Shown: positions 1-10,690, counted from the first letter of the stretch. The stretch: 44,074 bases of DNA from Chitinophagaceae bacterium (GCA_009693615.1 SHWX01000003.1:1-44074), one strand, 5' to 3'. Translations and numbers: made by a program. Notes: generated by a model not told the origin, from the sequence alone.

Positions 1-388
1 CAAATGCCAGGGCGCTTCCTAAATTAAATAGTCCATCAGAGCTACCAAACTTATAAGGCACCATGGCGCCTGTAAGTACAATGGTTTTGCCTTTGCAATG
101 CTTTGCTAAATAAGAGGCAGTGAGGGTTATGGTATCAGTGCCATGCGTAATTAAAATTTTATCTTCTTTAATTTCATTGCAGGCTGTAGCAATCATTTGT
201 CTGTCGGCTTCAATGAAGTCTAGGCTATCTTTCATCATAAGTGTAGTAATGGATAAATCTAATTTACTTCTACCTAATTGCAACATTTCATGTAAATGCG
301 TTTCTTTAAAGAATAAACTACCATTTAACTCATTGTACTCTTTATCAAAAGTACCCCCTGTAACAAAAACTTTAATAGTACTTGACAT
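1..388 (-). CDS. Type I L-asparaginase-like protein, partial (C-terminus beyond window start)
   Basis: Reverse-strand translation from ATG at 388 reads MSSTIKVFVTGGTFDKEYNELNG...LITHGTDTITLTASYLAKHCKGKTIVLTGAMVPYKFGSSDGLFNLGSALAF, with asparaginase TGGTFD and HGTDT motifs; runs off the window. Not in the ORF track. Confidence 0.88.
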   Translation of the reverse strand, partial: MSSTIKVFVTGGTFDKEYNELNGSLFFKETHLHEMLQLGRSKLDLSITTLMMKDSLDFIEADRQMIATACNEIKEDKILITHGTDTITLTASYLAKHCKGKTIVLTGAMVPYKFGSSDGLFNLGSALAF

Positions 389-392
389 AAAA

Positions 393-1271
393 TTATTTTT
401 GATGAAAGCTATCGCCAATGAAAGCTAAAGCGTCTATAATACCTGTTCTCCAATAGGTCCAATTATGGGCGCCATCCCTCATCCTAAATTCATGAGGTAC
501 ATTTTTAGTAGTCAGTGCTATGTGTAACTGCGCATTACCAATGGTTAAAAAATCGTCATCACCGCAGTCAATCCAATATTTAATAGAAGACAATTCTTCT
601 TTGGTCTTTTTTTCAATAATAGCTAAGGGGCTATTGCTTAACCAGGCTGGCGTTAAACGGTCTTTTCCTTTTAAATTTTTCCCCATTGAATTGCCAAACA
701 AACCATTGAACATATTTTCATCAAGATTAATAATATCGTTGTCTGTCCATACTGCTGCGCTTAAGGGAGCAGAAGCTGCAAATAAATTAGGATATTTAAG
801 AGCGTACATTAGTGCACCGTATCCACCCATGGAAAGACCAGCAATGCCTCTATATTTTCGCTCAGCTTTTACTTTGTATGTTTTTTCAATATGCGGGATT
901 AATTCTTTGATAAAAAAATCCTCGTAATTTAACTTACCATCTGCTGTATTAATATAAAAACTTGTAAAGCCATCGGGGGTTACAATAATCATAGGCGGAA
1001 TTTTACCTGCTTTAATGGCGTCATCCGCTAAGCGGTTCACTTCACCAAACTGAATCCAGCCATCATCTGCATCACCATAACCATGTAATAAATAAGTGAC
1101 AGGATAAGCGCGCTCACTCGTATAATAGTCGCTAGGTAAGAAAATGGAATAATGTACTTCTTTATTTAGGATGGTACTTTTTATGACTTGTTTTTCTTTA
1201 ACAAAACCTTGTGCAAAGCTTCCAATGACAAAACTGAAAACAAAAAGAAGTAGTAATTGTATTTTTTTCAT
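393..1271 (-). CDS. Secreted alpha/beta-hydrolase esterase (esterase D / feruloyl-acetylxylan esterase-like)
   Basis: Signal peptide, LLHGYGD, nucleophile motif GLSMGGYGA, C-terminal GAHNWTYW. Confidence 0.85.
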   Translation of the reverse strand: MKKIQLLLLFVFSFVIGSFAQGFVKEKQVIKSTILNKEVHYSIFLPSDYYTSERAYPVTYLLHGYGDADDGWIQFGEVNRLADDAIKAGKIPPMIIVTPDGFTSFYINTADGKLNYEDFFIKELIPHIEKTYKVKAERKYRGIAGLSMGGYGALMYALKYPNLFAASAPLSAAVWTDNDIINLDENMFNGLFGNSMGKNLKGKDRLTPAWLSNSPLAIIEKKTKEELSSIKYWIDCGDDDFLTIGNAQLHIALTTKNVPHEFRMRDGAHNWTYWRTGIIDALAFIGDSFHQK

Positions 1272-1334
1272 AAGACCTAATTTATAAGTCTAAGATACAA
1301 AAAACAAGTTCCTGATAAAAGAATGTTTTATGAA

Positions 1335-2771
1335 TTAGTTTTTAGGCTTTAGGGGCTTATCAAACATATCTAATTTATCTTGAATAGGATTGTCGGAAAT
1401 AGATGCCGCTTGCAGTTTGTTGGCCCTTGAAACCGGTCTAGCACTGCCAATGGCACTGGCTTTATAAGCTACGGGGCCAATGATATTGAGTGCTTTATTT
1501 AAATAAGTTTCATTAGGGTCGCCTAATAATTTATAAGGGAGTACATCGTCCGTAAGTGCATAGTCTGGTAAAAACCCATTCACTGATCCGTAATCGGATT
1601 GGTCAAGTGCATTTAATATTTTAAAGGTGATGGGTTGTAAACCATAGTTCCATCTTTTAGCATTGTCAGTAATAGTAAAAGAACCTACATTTTTACCATA
1701 AGTATGTTCGCCAATTAAAATGACATTCATAAATGGTTTTAAATTATTAATGATAAGTTCACTAGCTGATGCAGTGCCAGTAGAAGTTAAAAAGAATACT
1801 CTATTTAAGGAACCGATATTATTAGACTCCATTTTAAAATTGGTGACAAGGGCTGATGCTCCATATTGTTTTATTACTTCCTTTGTATAAGCATCGTTGT
1901 ACTGTCTTTTATTCATCACTTTATCTACTTTACTAGCTAAGTCCTTCACCATTAAATTGGTTAATAAATCTGAACTAGAAACATAGCCACCACCATTATA
2001 ACGAAGGTCAATTACTAATTCATTGACTCCTTTTTGTTTAAACCTGCCAAATACAGCTCTTAAGCTATCATCGAAACTAGATAGGAATTGTAAGTAGGCA
2101 AAATAGCCAACTTTTTTACCTGCCCAATTAATAACCGTGTCTTGTAAAATGGGATTGGTTTGTAATTCAACTTTAGTAACGGTTATAGTTTTACCTGTAC
2201 TGCTAAATACTTTATTATCATAAGCACCTAAACCTAATTTCAAGGTTTGATTTTGTAATACTGAACTATAATTTGAGGAAGTGACGGTTTTGTCATCTAC
2301 CGATAAAATGATATCTCCTCTTTTCAATCCATTTTTTTCAGCAGGACTTCCTTTTAATACATAGGCTATCACCAAGGCTACATTTACTTTTGCATCATCG
2401 GTATAAAAAGCACTCACTCGAATACCTAAAACGGTATTAATACCATTTAATTGGTTTATTAAATTGGCGGAACTACTATCTATCCAAGAAAAACGATCGG
2501 TGGTTTTATATTCATATAAAATACTATAAAAATAATCCATAGGATTACTACTGGTATTGGTTTTAGCTAAAGCCGGCATTTTATCAGGCCATAAATAATA
2601 GGCTGTCATATTTTCATGAATCCAGGTATTAATATCGGTATTGGTAATTTTTGTTACAGTGGTATTATCTACTACAGGCGCTACAGGTGTTTCAGGAATG
2701 GTCGTAACCGTTTTATTACAAGCCATAGCCCCCATAAATAAAAACCCAATAAGTAATTTCTTTAGTTGCAT
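1335..2771 (-). CDS. S41 family peptidase (C-terminal-processing type) with PDZ domain, probable lipoprotein
   Basis: Lipobox-like GAMAC, PDZ segment GSPAEKNGLKRGDIILSVDD, catalytic region TSTGTASASELIINNLKPF...GKNVGS. Confidence 0.88.
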   Translation of the reverse strand: MQLKKLLIGFLFMGAMACNKTVTTIPETPVAPVVDNTTVTKITNTDINTWIHENMTAYYLWPDKMPALAKTNTSSNPMDYFYSILYEYKTTDRFSWIDSSSANLINQLNGINTVLGIRVSAFYTDDAKVNVALVIAYVLKGSPAEKNGLKRGDIILSVDDKTVTSSNYSSVLQNQTLKLGLGAYDNKVFSSTGKTITVTKVELQTNPILQDTVINWAGKKVGYFAYLQFLSSFDDSLRAVFGRFKQKGVNELVIDLRYNGGGYVSSSDLLTNLMVKDLASKVDKVMNKRQYNDAYTKEVIKQYGASALVTNFKMESNNIGSLNRVFFLTSTGTASASELIINNLKPFMNVILIGEHTYGKNVGSFTITDNAKRWNYGLQPITFKILNALDQSDYGSVNGFLPDYALTDDVLPYKLLGDPNETYLNKALNIIGPVAYKASAIGSARPVSRANKLQAASISDNPIQDKLDMFDKPLKPKN

Positions 2772-2886
2772 GCTATTATGTTTTAAAGGTTAAATTTAAG
2801 AAATTTATATGATTCTAGGCTTTAATTATCTTAATTTTGTGAGACCTAGAAGTATTTCTACGTGCATTACAGATACAGACTAATAA

Positions 2887-3777
2887 ATGAAAAAAATAAT
2901 ATATACTTTACTGCTTTTAAACTCCTTTTTTTTAACGAAAGCTCAAAAATCAAATACGTATACGAAGTCTGTCAATAATTGGCATAAAGCCCGTATAGCC
3001 GATTTAAAAACGCCTAATGGCTGGTTGAATTTAGAAGGCCTTTTCTGGTTACATAAGGGAACAAATACTTTAGGGAAAAAAGAGGGTAGTGATTGCAGGT
3101 ATGACAATGCCGTTTTCCCCGCTGTATTAGGTTCATTTATTTATGAAGGCGATTCAGTATTATGGATGAATAGCACAAATAATGCTATTAAAGTGAACGG
3201 TGTATTAGTGAATGGAACAAAACCTGTAAAAGTATTTTCTAAAGAAGAGCAAGCTATTACTATGTCATGGTCGCATTTCATTTGGACCATTATAAAAAGA
3301 GAAGATAAAATTGGCGTTAGGTTTAGAAATTTAAAAGCAAAAACTTTAGTGAATTTTAAAGGCATAGAGCGATTTCCTATTGACGCTAATTGGCGTGTAA
3401 AGGCGAGCATGGTGGCGCCTTCACAAAACTTATTAATGATTACCAATATACTTGGTCAAACTACTGCAACAAAAGCAGCAGGCAAATTAATATTTACCAT
3501 TCATAATAAAGAGTATTCATTAGATGTGATTGATGAAGGAGAGCCTAAATTTTTTATTGTATTTGCTGATGAAACCGCAGGCAAAACTACTTACGGAGCA
3601 GGTCGTTTTATTGAATTAACTAAACCCGATGCTTTAGGCAATACTGAAATTGATTTCAATAATGCCTATAATCCGCCTTGCGCCTTTACTGAATTTGCTA
3701 CCTGCCCCTTACCTCCGCCACAGAATAGATTAAAACTAGCCATTACAGCAGGTGAAAAAAATTATGGTAATCACTAG
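2887..3777 (+). CDS. DUF1684 domain-containing secreted protein
   Basis: NGWLNLEGLFWLHKGTNTLG and C-terminal NPPCAFTEFATCPLPPPQNRL are recognisable DUF1684 features; signal peptide. Confidence 0.85.
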   Translation: MKKIIYTLLLLNSFFLTKAQKSNTYTKSVNNWHKARIADLKTPNGWLNLEGLFWLHKGTNTLGKKEGSDCRYDNAVFPAVLGSFIYEGDSVLWMNSTNNAIKVNGVLVNGTKPVKVFSKEEQAITMSWSHFIWTIIKREDKIGVRFRNLKAKTLVNFKGIERFPIDANWRVKASMVAPSQNLLMITNILGQTTATKAAGKLIFTIHNKEYSLDVIDEGEPKFFIVFADETAGKTTYGAGRFIELTKPDALGNTEIDFNNAYNPPCAFTEFATCPLPPPQNRLKLAITAGEKNYGNH

Positions 3778-3800
3778 TTGGTCCGTTACCTTTGAAATAG

Positions 3801-5072
3801 ATGACTCAAAATCAAACCATATCACCCACCATAGCCATAGTAGGCCTAGGTTATGTAGGCTTACCACTTGCCCTCGCTTTTGCTAAGAAGTATACAGTCA
3901 TTGGTTTTGATATTAATGAAACGAGGGTAAAGGATTTACAAAATGGGAAGGACATTACCTTAGAATGTACAGAGGCCGAAATCAAAAATACGAAACATTT
4001 AACTTTTACGAGTTCGCTTAGTTCTATTAAAGACGCTACTATATTTATTGTAACGGTACCCACTCCGTTAGATGCAGATAAGCGCCCTAATTTAAAACCA
4101 TTATTAGAAGCAACTGCCATGATAGGTTCGGTTTTAAAAAAAGAAGATGTAGTTATTTATGAAAGCACAGTGTATCCTGGTTGCACCGAAGAAGACTGCG
4201 TTCCAGTTTTAGAAAAACAAAGTAGTTTAGTTTTTAATAAAAATTTTTATGTTGGGTATTCTCCAGAGAGAATAAATCCGGGTGATAAAGTACATACACT
4301 TACTACTATTAAAAAATTAACAGCAGGCTCTACACCAGAGATAGCTGATAAGGTAGATGCACTTTATGCAAGTATAATTACAGCAGGTACTTTTAAAGTA
4401 TCTAGTATAAAAGTGGCAGAGGCGGCTAAGTCAATTGAAAATGCACAACGTGATATTAATATTTCTTTTGTGAATGAGCTAGCACTCATATTTGATAGAA
4501 TGAATATTGATACGCATGAAGTATTAGAAGCTGCTGCTACTAAATGGAATTTTCTACCTTTTAAGCCAGGCTTAGTGGGCGGACATTGTATTGGAGTAGA
4601 TCCTTATTATTTAGCAAGTAAGGCTACAAGTTTGGGGTATCATCCGCAAGTAATATTATCGGGAAGAAATGTGAATGATCAAATGAGCAATTTTGTGACT
4701 GAAAAATTAATTCAATTATTAAGTGGTAATGGTATTAATGCTAAAGGCGCCAAGGCATTAATACTGGGTATAAGCTTTAAAGAGAATTGCCCTGATATCA
4801 GAAATTCAAAAGCCTTTGAAATTCATGCCCAGCTTAGAGCTGCGGGCATGGAAGTGGATGCCTTTGACCCTTATGCAAATGCATTAGAAGTGAAGCAAAA
4901 ACATGCTATTGATTTAGTGACTGCCTTGGGAAAATATGATGTGATTGTACTTGTGGTTGCCCACGATTTTTTCAAGTCATTGGATTATACAAGCCTGAAG
5001 CGCTCAGATAAAACTGTCATTTACGATATCAAGGCCTTCTTGGATAGAAGCATTGTTACAGCAAGATTATAA
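3801..5072 (+). CDS. Nucleotide sugar dehydrogenase (UDP-N-acetylhexosamine 6-dehydrogenase-like)
   Basis: Rossmann IAIVGLGYVGLPLALAFAKKY, VGGHCIGVDPYYLASKA catalytic Cys motif, ENCPDIRNSKAFEI. Confidence 0.93.
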   Translation: MTQNQTISPTIAIVGLGYVGLPLALAFAKKYTVIGFDINETRVKDLQNGKDITLECTEAEIKNTKHLTFTSSLSSIKDATIFIVTVPTPLDADKRPNLKPLLEATAMIGSVLKKEDVVIYESTVYPGCTEEDCVPVLEKQSSLVFNKNFYVGYSPERINPGDKVHTLTTIKKLTAGSTPEIADKVDALYASIITAGTFKVSSIKVAEAAKSIENAQRDINISFVNELALIFDRMNIDTHEVLEAAATKWNFLPFKPGLVGGHCIGVDPYYLASKATSLGYHPQVILSGRNVNDQMSNFVTEKLIQLLSGNGINAKGAKALILGISFKENCPDIRNSKAFEIHAQLRAAGMEVDAFDPYANALEVKQKHAIDLVTALGKYDVIVLVVAHDFFKSLDYTSLKRSDKTVIYDIKAFLDRSIVTARL

Positions 5073-5114
5073 AACTTGCTCTTTATTATTACTTATTTAA
5101 AACTAATAATTGTA

Positions 5115-7190
5115 CTACTGAGGATGATAAGTACGCTTCGCATTTTTTAACACTTCGTTTTTATCCAAGGTCATTTTTTTCACTTGCTGGGCTTGATACA
5201 TGGCACGTTGGTCGGCATAATGTGCATCTCCTTTATTAGAGCTTGCTCCAAAAGTATTTACTGATTCTATTAACGGCAAGCCTCCGTCTTTAGGAAAGCG
5301 AACAAATTCAATATAGGCATCACCGCTATTCATTTTTCTTTGCCCTGCACCATAAGGTTGAGTTTGCACTGCTGCGATTACATCGGGCATCCCACCTTGT
5401 GGCCAGTTCTCATCGCCTCTTACTAGTCTTTGCATTTCACCTAAGGTAACGTCAAGTCTATTATAATTTTTCATTAAAAAATCATAAATATATTGATAGG
5501 TAGCAATCGCTTCTTGCATGTTTAATTTATCATTTTTTCTTCCCTCCATTAATTTAGGTATTTCATAATAAGCTAAATTATAAATTAGCGCCCCATTACT
5601 TTCAGGGTTGGTATTGTGGTCCCAATTCTTTAAAGCTTTAATAATTGGAGACAGTGTTGGATATTTATTTTCATCTATTAAAAACATAGTATCTGCCGTA
5701 AAGCCATAAGGGAATAAAATAGTTGCAGGTAATTGACGATCAAATTTGATACGCTTTAAATCGGCGTAGGAAATTTTTTCTAATGGGTCTATTAAATCCT
5801 TGGCACGGCGGCTTCTATTGTCATGGTATAATTCATAACCATCATTGGCATCAAAATTTTTAGGGTCTAAATTTTCATTCTCTGCAGTGGCTAAAAAAGG
5901 AGAGTGATTCATGTTAATTAAATATCCACTTTTAGGATTTGTGTATTGAGGAAACTCGTTTAAAGGTTTAAACTTTGTCCATAGCGTTGCCCTTGTATTG
6001 CCTGGTAGCGTTGAATTCCAGTGGTAGCTGGTATCTGCATTTCGATATGGCATTTTTCCACTAGAGATATAAAATATAGTATCGGACTTATCGGCATACA
6101 TAATATTAAACATAGCTAAATGGTTCTGCGCCACCGCCGTTTTAAATTCAGTAAAATTAGTAGCCCTATTCATCGCATACCATTGTTGTAAAGCGCCCGC
6201 ATCCATCAGGGCAGGTAAACGCATCGAAAAATATTTTCCTTCAGGGGTTTTAGCGGTTGGTCCGTATATAGAAGTGTATGCCATTTTAGAAATAGGAAAA
6301 GGAATGCCTTTAATACTTAATTTAATTTTTCTTTTTTCAAGTGCAAGCCACTCGCTATCTACTTTATATTGTCCTTTATGTGCTTTGTCGGTTTCTAATT
6401 GGTAGATATCTATTTTATCTTGAAAGTTAACTGTATGTGCCCATGCTAAATTAGGAGTCGTACCATGAAAAATTAAGGGACCGCCTGGAAATAAACCTCC
6501 TAAAATATTCCAGCCTTCTTCACTTTGTAAATGTGCTTCATAAAAAGCAGTAGCGCCTTCAATGGGTTGATGCGCGTTAATCACCAACATATTTTCACCT
6601 GTTGTGGATTTACTTGAATGTACTGCAATGGTATTAGAACCTTCTCCAGTCATACCTGCTAAATGTGCAATAGAACCATTGAGTATTTTAGGTAAGGTTC
6701 TATCCACGCCACAAAAAACGGCTACAGAAAAAACAGTAGTAGCTAAATAGTCTTCAATAGTAATGGGAAATACATTTTTGTTTAATACTTTATCGGGATG
6801 CGCTTTGGCAAATGCTTCTAAGCCTGCTAAATAACCTTTTACTAGTAAAATAAGTTTAGGGTCTAGGCTATTTATTTGAGCAAGTACAGTGGCCTTTGTA
6901 TTTAATAAACCAAATACATAATCAACAGGAGCCCCTTTTTTGCCTAAATAAGTAGCTAACTTTCCTTTACCTGTTAAAATAAGGGTTTGAATGGTGGTAA
7001 AATCGTCCTCGGCATGTGCCCAAGCTAGGCCATAGGCCACTTCAGGGTCGGTGGGTGCAAAAATATGCGGCACTCCATAAGTATCTCTAGCAATGGTAAT
7101 TTTATCTACACGAATAAGGGGCTCACTACTTGATTGAGCAATAGCGAATTGTTGTAATAAAATACAAAGAGAGAATAATAGAATACGCAT
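5115..7190 (-). CDS. Penicillin acylase family protein (Ntn hydrolase), copy 1
   Basis: Signal peptide, DTYGVPHIFAPTDPEVAYGLAWAHAEDDF, autocleavage/nucleophile region GEGSNTIAVHSSKSTTGENMLVINAHQP. Confidence 0.9.
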   Translation of the reverse strand: MRILLFSLCILLQQFAIAQSSSEPLIRVDKITIARDTYGVPHIFAPTDPEVAYGLAWAHAEDDFTTIQTLILTGKGKLATYLGKKGAPVDYVFGLLNTKATVLAQINSLDPKLILLVKGYLAGLEAFAKAHPDKVLNKNVFPITIEDYLATTVFSVAVFCGVDRTLPKILNGSIAHLAGMTGEGSNTIAVHSSKSTTGENMLVINAHQPIEGATAFYEAHLQSEEGWNILGGLFPGGPLIFHGTTPNLAWAHTVNFQDKIDIYQLETDKAHKGQYKVDSEWLALEKRKIKLSIKGIPFPISKMAYTSIYGPTAKTPEGKYFSMRLPALMDAGALQQWYAMNRATNFTEFKTAVAQNHLAMFNIMYADKSDTIFYISSGKMPYRNADTSYHWNSTLPGNTRATLWTKFKPLNEFPQYTNPKSGYLINMNHSPFLATAENENLDPKNFDANDGYELYHDNRSRRAKDLIDPLEKISYADLKRIKFDRQLPATILFPYGFTADTMFLIDENKYPTLSPIIKALKNWDHNTNPESNGALIYNLAYYEIPKLMEGRKNDKLNMQEAIATYQYIYDFLMKNYNRLDVTLGEMQRLVRGDENWPQGGMPDVIAAVQTQPYGAGQRKMNSGDAYIEFVRFPKDGGLPLIESVNTFGASSNKGDAHYADQRAMYQAQQVKKMTLDKNEVLKNAKRTYHPQ

Positions 7191-7282
7191 GAAAGAGATA
7201 TTTAGGCTTAATTATAATTTCAACGGTGTAATTTATAGAAACTATCTAAATTTGCAATAGTTAATAATTAAAATAGATAACA

Positions 7283-7624
7283 ATGATTGAATCCAAAAGG
7301 TTTGGTTCGAAGAAAGCACTAATTGATATAGATGAAACCATCTGCTTTTATTCAGACAAGCGTGTATATGAGCTAGCTGAACCTAATTTTGAAAATGTGG
7401 CTAAGATTAATAAACTATACGATGAAGGTTGGCATATTACTTATTGGACTGGCAGGGGAGAAAGCTCAAAGCGAGATTTAAGAGGCCTTACTTTAGAACA
7501 GTTAAATAAATGGGGCTGTAAGTTTCATGACTTAATTACTGGCTACGACCCTAATGGAGGCCCTACTAAACCCAACTTTGATTTAGTGATTGATGATAAG
7601 GCTAAGAGGATAGAGGAGCTTTAA
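7283..7624 (+). CDS. Small HAD-superfamily hydrolase (sugar-phosphate phosphatase-like)
   Basis: ALIDIDETIC (DxDxT), TYWTGRG, KPNFDLVIDDKA motif III/IV. Confidence 0.8.
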   Translation: MIESKRFGSKKALIDIDETICFYSDKRVYELAEPNFENVAKINKLYDEGWHITYWTGRGESSKRDLRGLTLEQLNKWGCKFHDLITGYDPNGGPTKPNFDLVIDDKAKRIEEL

Positions 7625-8321
7625 TAGCTTGCTTATTTTTTTTAGCAAAGGGTAAATAGAAAACCCAGAAATGAACCAAGGCAACAGCTTCAAATATTAA
7701 TATATAATAAGGCCATTCTCCTATTACAAATGGGTTGTTTACTGCTGGCTTGGCCGATAAATACATATAATTAGCACCCACCGTATGATTAACAATACTT
7801 ATGCCAATGGCTACTAATTGTGTGTAGCCTAATACCCATAACCAAGACTTTGGTCGGGGTACAAAGTTCAAATGAACAATCATATAAATAATAACTAATA
7901 GCAAACCACCGTGGTCTATAAAGTAGGCGTAAAAATTATAACCTTCCATGCCTGCTGTAAGTTCGGGAGTGAGTAAAGCATGTATACCACCGGCTAATCC
8001 CCAGTAGTAAAGGCATTCAGCCAACCACTGCTTATAATTAATAAGTGTGGTAATACATAAAAAATAACTAATACTACATAAATGAACAGGTAAGCTTTGT
8101 TGCAAGTTCCAATAGCCTGTTGAATAAACGTAATAATTTTCTACAATATAATTTATGCCAAAAAATAAGGCAATAAAATTAGCGTAAGTTTTAGGTTGAA
8201 TTTTTTTAAAATGCAAAGGTGCTCTTACAACAATAGTAATAATGAGTATGACCATTATAATACATTTCCACCAAAAAAGGGAGAAAGGTTCAATAAAAGC
8301 AGGCGGATGAAATTTTCCCAT
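7602..8321 (-). CDS. TIGR02206/YwaF-like integral membrane protein
   Basis: Multi-TM protein; ORF track starts at 8393, but ATG at 8321 (MGKFHPPAFIEPFSLFWWK) avoids overlap with the upstream CDS. Confidence 0.7.
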   Translation of the reverse strand: MGKFHPPAFIEPFSLFWWKCIIMVILIITIVVRAPLHFKKIQPKTYANFIALFFGINYIVENYYVYSTGYWNLQQSLPVHLCSISYFLCITTLINYKQWLAECLYYWGLAGGIHALLTPELTAGMEGYNFYAYFIDHGGLLLVIIYMIVHLNFVPRPKSWLWVLGYTQLVAIGISIVNHTVGANYMYLSAKPAVNNPFVIGEWPYYILIFEAVALVHFWVFYLPFAKKNKQAIKAPLSS

Positions 8322-8337
8322 TATAATAATTATAAAA

Positions 8338-9099
8338 TTATAAGTTGCGAATCCAAATATTTCTATAACTAATTGGATTACCATCGTCTCCATGGTCTTG
8401 TAACATCAATGGTAATTTAGAAGCATGCTTTTCATACTTAGGCTTTGTTAACCAGTCGGTAGGGCCTAAAATGGTTACATTATTTTGTATGAGTACTCCA
8501 TTATGAATAACAGATACACGCGCAGGGCTTTCTAGATCGCCATTCTCTTTAAACAAAGGCGCTGTAAAAATTATATCATAAGACTGCCACTCACCAGGTT
8601 TGCGACTTGCATTCACTAAAGGCACATGTTGCTTATACACTGCCCCCGCTTGCCCATTAGAATAAGTAGGATTATTATAAGAATCTAAAACTTGAATTTC
8701 ATATTTACCCATTATATAAATACCACTATTGCCTCTTCCTTGACCACTGCTTTTTACTTCAGCCGGCTCTCTAAATTCAATATGTAGTTGACAGCTTCCA
8801 AAAGCTTCCTTGGTAATTAAATCACCAGCGCCTTTAATATCGGTAACAGCGCCATCTGCATCTATTTTCCAGCCAGCAGGGCTACCATCTTTTTTTTGAA
8901 AAGCACCTAGGCCATGACCATTATATAATATAGTGGCGTCGGAAGGAGCCCCTGCATTGCTTTGACCAGGTGTGACCAAGGGTACATTGACCCATACTTC
9001 CAATAAGCCAGCAAGGCTATCTACATTTAATTTTTTTTGAGCCGTTACAAATTGTGTGCTAGCTAATAGGCAAGTCAACACAAGTAATTGTTTTCTCAT
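8338..9099 (-). CDS. DUF1080 (3-keto-disaccharide hydrolase-like) secreted protein
   Basis: Signal peptide; DLITKEAFGSCQLHIEFREP, GRGNSGIYIMGKYEIQVLDSY, GEWQSYDIIFTAP, ISYRNIWIRNL. Confidence 0.92.
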   Translation of the reverse strand: MRKQLLVLTCLLASTQFVTAQKKLNVDSLAGLLEVWVNVPLVTPGQSNAGAPSDATILYNGHGLGAFQKKDGSPAGWKIDADGAVTDIKGAGDLITKEAFGSCQLHIEFREPAEVKSSGQGRGNSGIYIMGKYEIQVLDSYNNPTYSNGQAGAVYKQHVPLVNASRKPGEWQSYDIIFTAPLFKENGDLESPARVSVIHNGVLIQNNVTILGPTDWLTKPKYEKHASKLPLMLQDHGDDGNPISYRNIWIRNL

Positions 9100-9211
9100 A
9101 AAATAGTTTTAAAGTAAGCAATCGTTACTATGAATATAATAAAAAAAACATTGTTAATGGGAGCAAAAGGGTATAAATACTAGGCTATTACCATGCTATA
9201 CTAGGCTGGTG

Positions 9212-10690
9212 CTAAATTTTATTACCTGCAGTTCCTTTAATGAGGCCGCGACAATTAGCAGCACTACAATTACAGTTAAAAGGTTCCATGGTTTCATCTA
9301 AAAAGCTACCATAATCCAAGGTAAGCTCTTCTCCTTTTTGAACTGCTCTATTAATAACTACATTTAAACCAATATAACTACAGTTGGCATCGCAGTGATG
9401 GTTTTGAGGAGACCACTCTTCGGGCTGCAAGTCCCATAATATATATACATCCTTACTAATTGGATAGGCGTATCTTCTGAAATTTGATTTTTCTCTTTCG
9501 TCCCAATTTTCATCTACAAATTTTTTGGTGACTATACGTTGTGCTTTTTCTTCCCCTTGAAATAAAATAGTGTCTTTAGGTAAATCCCATTTTGCATACA
9601 TACCATAACCAGAAATGGCATTGCCTTTAATTTTATATACTTTTTCTTTTCTTCTATAACGCGCCATCCCTTCAATAATAATTCTTTCTAAGAAGCCACG
9701 CTGGCCTGCTCCATCATGTAGTAAAATATAATCGGCAGAGCCTTCATAACCTTGGGCATAAAACACAGAACAAGTGAAATTTATTTCAAGAAAAAATAGT
9801 TCTCCTTTATCGTTCATTCTAAAATCCATTCTTCCATAACCCACGCCATTGAAAGACATGAAAACTTGCTCGGCAATGCTTTGTAGTCTCTTCGCTAAAT
9901 TAGCATCGGTTACTGGAATATTTGCATTGGGATGTAATTCAGAAGTTTTTAAAGCGTAGGTTTTAAAACTAAAACCTACAGGGAAAATATATTCAACAGG
10001 CAGAAAGCTGGTACAAGTTTTTCCATCTGCATTGGCAGATACTAATACTGTGAATTCACGACCATCAATATACTCTTCCACCAAGGCAGCGCCAAATTCT
10101 GCTAATATGCTTTTTACCTTGGGTACTAATTCGACCATATTATTGGCCTTGGAAGCATTGTCCACTCCTAGGCTATCACCCGCCTTGGCAGGCTTTACAA
10201 ATAAAGGGAACTGAAGATTACCTGGAAGCTGCGCTATATCTGCCTCTGACTCTATATGTATATGGGCGGGTGTTTTGACATCTTCGCAGAAGGCCAAATA
10301 CTTCATGATGGTTTTAGGGGGGTCGTATAAATTGGTGCTAGGTCCAGTATAAGGCAGTCCTAATAAATCCAAACTCATAATCACATCAATGGAAGGTACT
10401 GTCCATTCTAGATAACCTTCACATAAATTAATATAGATATCGTAATTTTTTTCTTTGAGTTCTTTTAATTGTTGATAGGTAGTAAGCTTATTTAAAAAAA
10501 CATGATCGATATGCGCTTCGGGCATAATGGTAGAGAGGTCTCTTTTTGGATCGTAGTATTGGTAATCTACTTCAGAGGTTGAATAGTCGGGTTGAAGTAC
10601 ACAAATTCTTAAATCTTTAAAACTTGCAGCATTATGAATAGTGGGAAGGGCGCGCATAAATTTATTTTTTTCTTCTAGCAAATGCGTCAT
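9212..10690 (-). CDS. ATP-grasp (Ddl-like) ligase fused to C-terminal SET/post-SET methyltransferase-like domain
   Basis: ATP-grasp: LPYTGPSTNLYDPPKTIMKYLAF, FPLFVKPAKAGDSLGV, GYGRMDFRMNDKGELFFLEINFTC. SET: GYGMYA, NHHCDANCSY, GEELTLDYG, post-SET FNCNCSAANCRG. Start may be 10690 or 10657 (MRALPTIH). Confidence 0.88.
   Translation of the reverse strand: MTHLLEEKNKFMRALPTIHNAASFKDLRICVLQPDYSTSEVDYQYYDPKRDLSTIMPEAHIDHVFLNKLTTYQQLKELKEKNYDIYINLCEGYLEWTVPSIDVIMSLDLLGLPYTGPSTNLYDPPKTIMKYLAFCEDVKTPAHIHIESEADIAQLPGNLQFPLFVKPAKAGDSLGVDNASKANNMVELVPKVKSILAEFGAALVEEYIDGREFTVLVSANADGKTCTSFLPVEYIFPVGFSFKTYALKTSELHPNANIPVTDANLAKRLQSIAEQVFMSFNGVGYGRMDFRMNDKGELFFLEINFTCSVFYAQGYEGSADYILLHDGAGQRGFLERIIIEGMARYRRKEKVYKIKGNAISGYGMYAKWDLPKDTILFQGEEKAQRIVTKKFVDENWDEREKSNFRRYAYPISKDVYILWDLQPEEWSPQNHHCDANCSYIGLNVVINRAVQKGEELTLDYGSFLDETMEPFNCNCSAANCRGLIKGTAGNKI

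Noticed and set aside
5115-7190. Penicillin acylase as beta-lactam resistance
   Set aside because: Family name only; Ntn acylases act on many N-acyl substrates and no resistance context is present.
3801-7624. Polysaccharide biosynthesis cluster from sugar dehydrogenase plus HAD phosphatase
   Set aside because: Only two candidate genes, separated by an opposite-strand acylase; no glycosyltransferases or flippase nearby.
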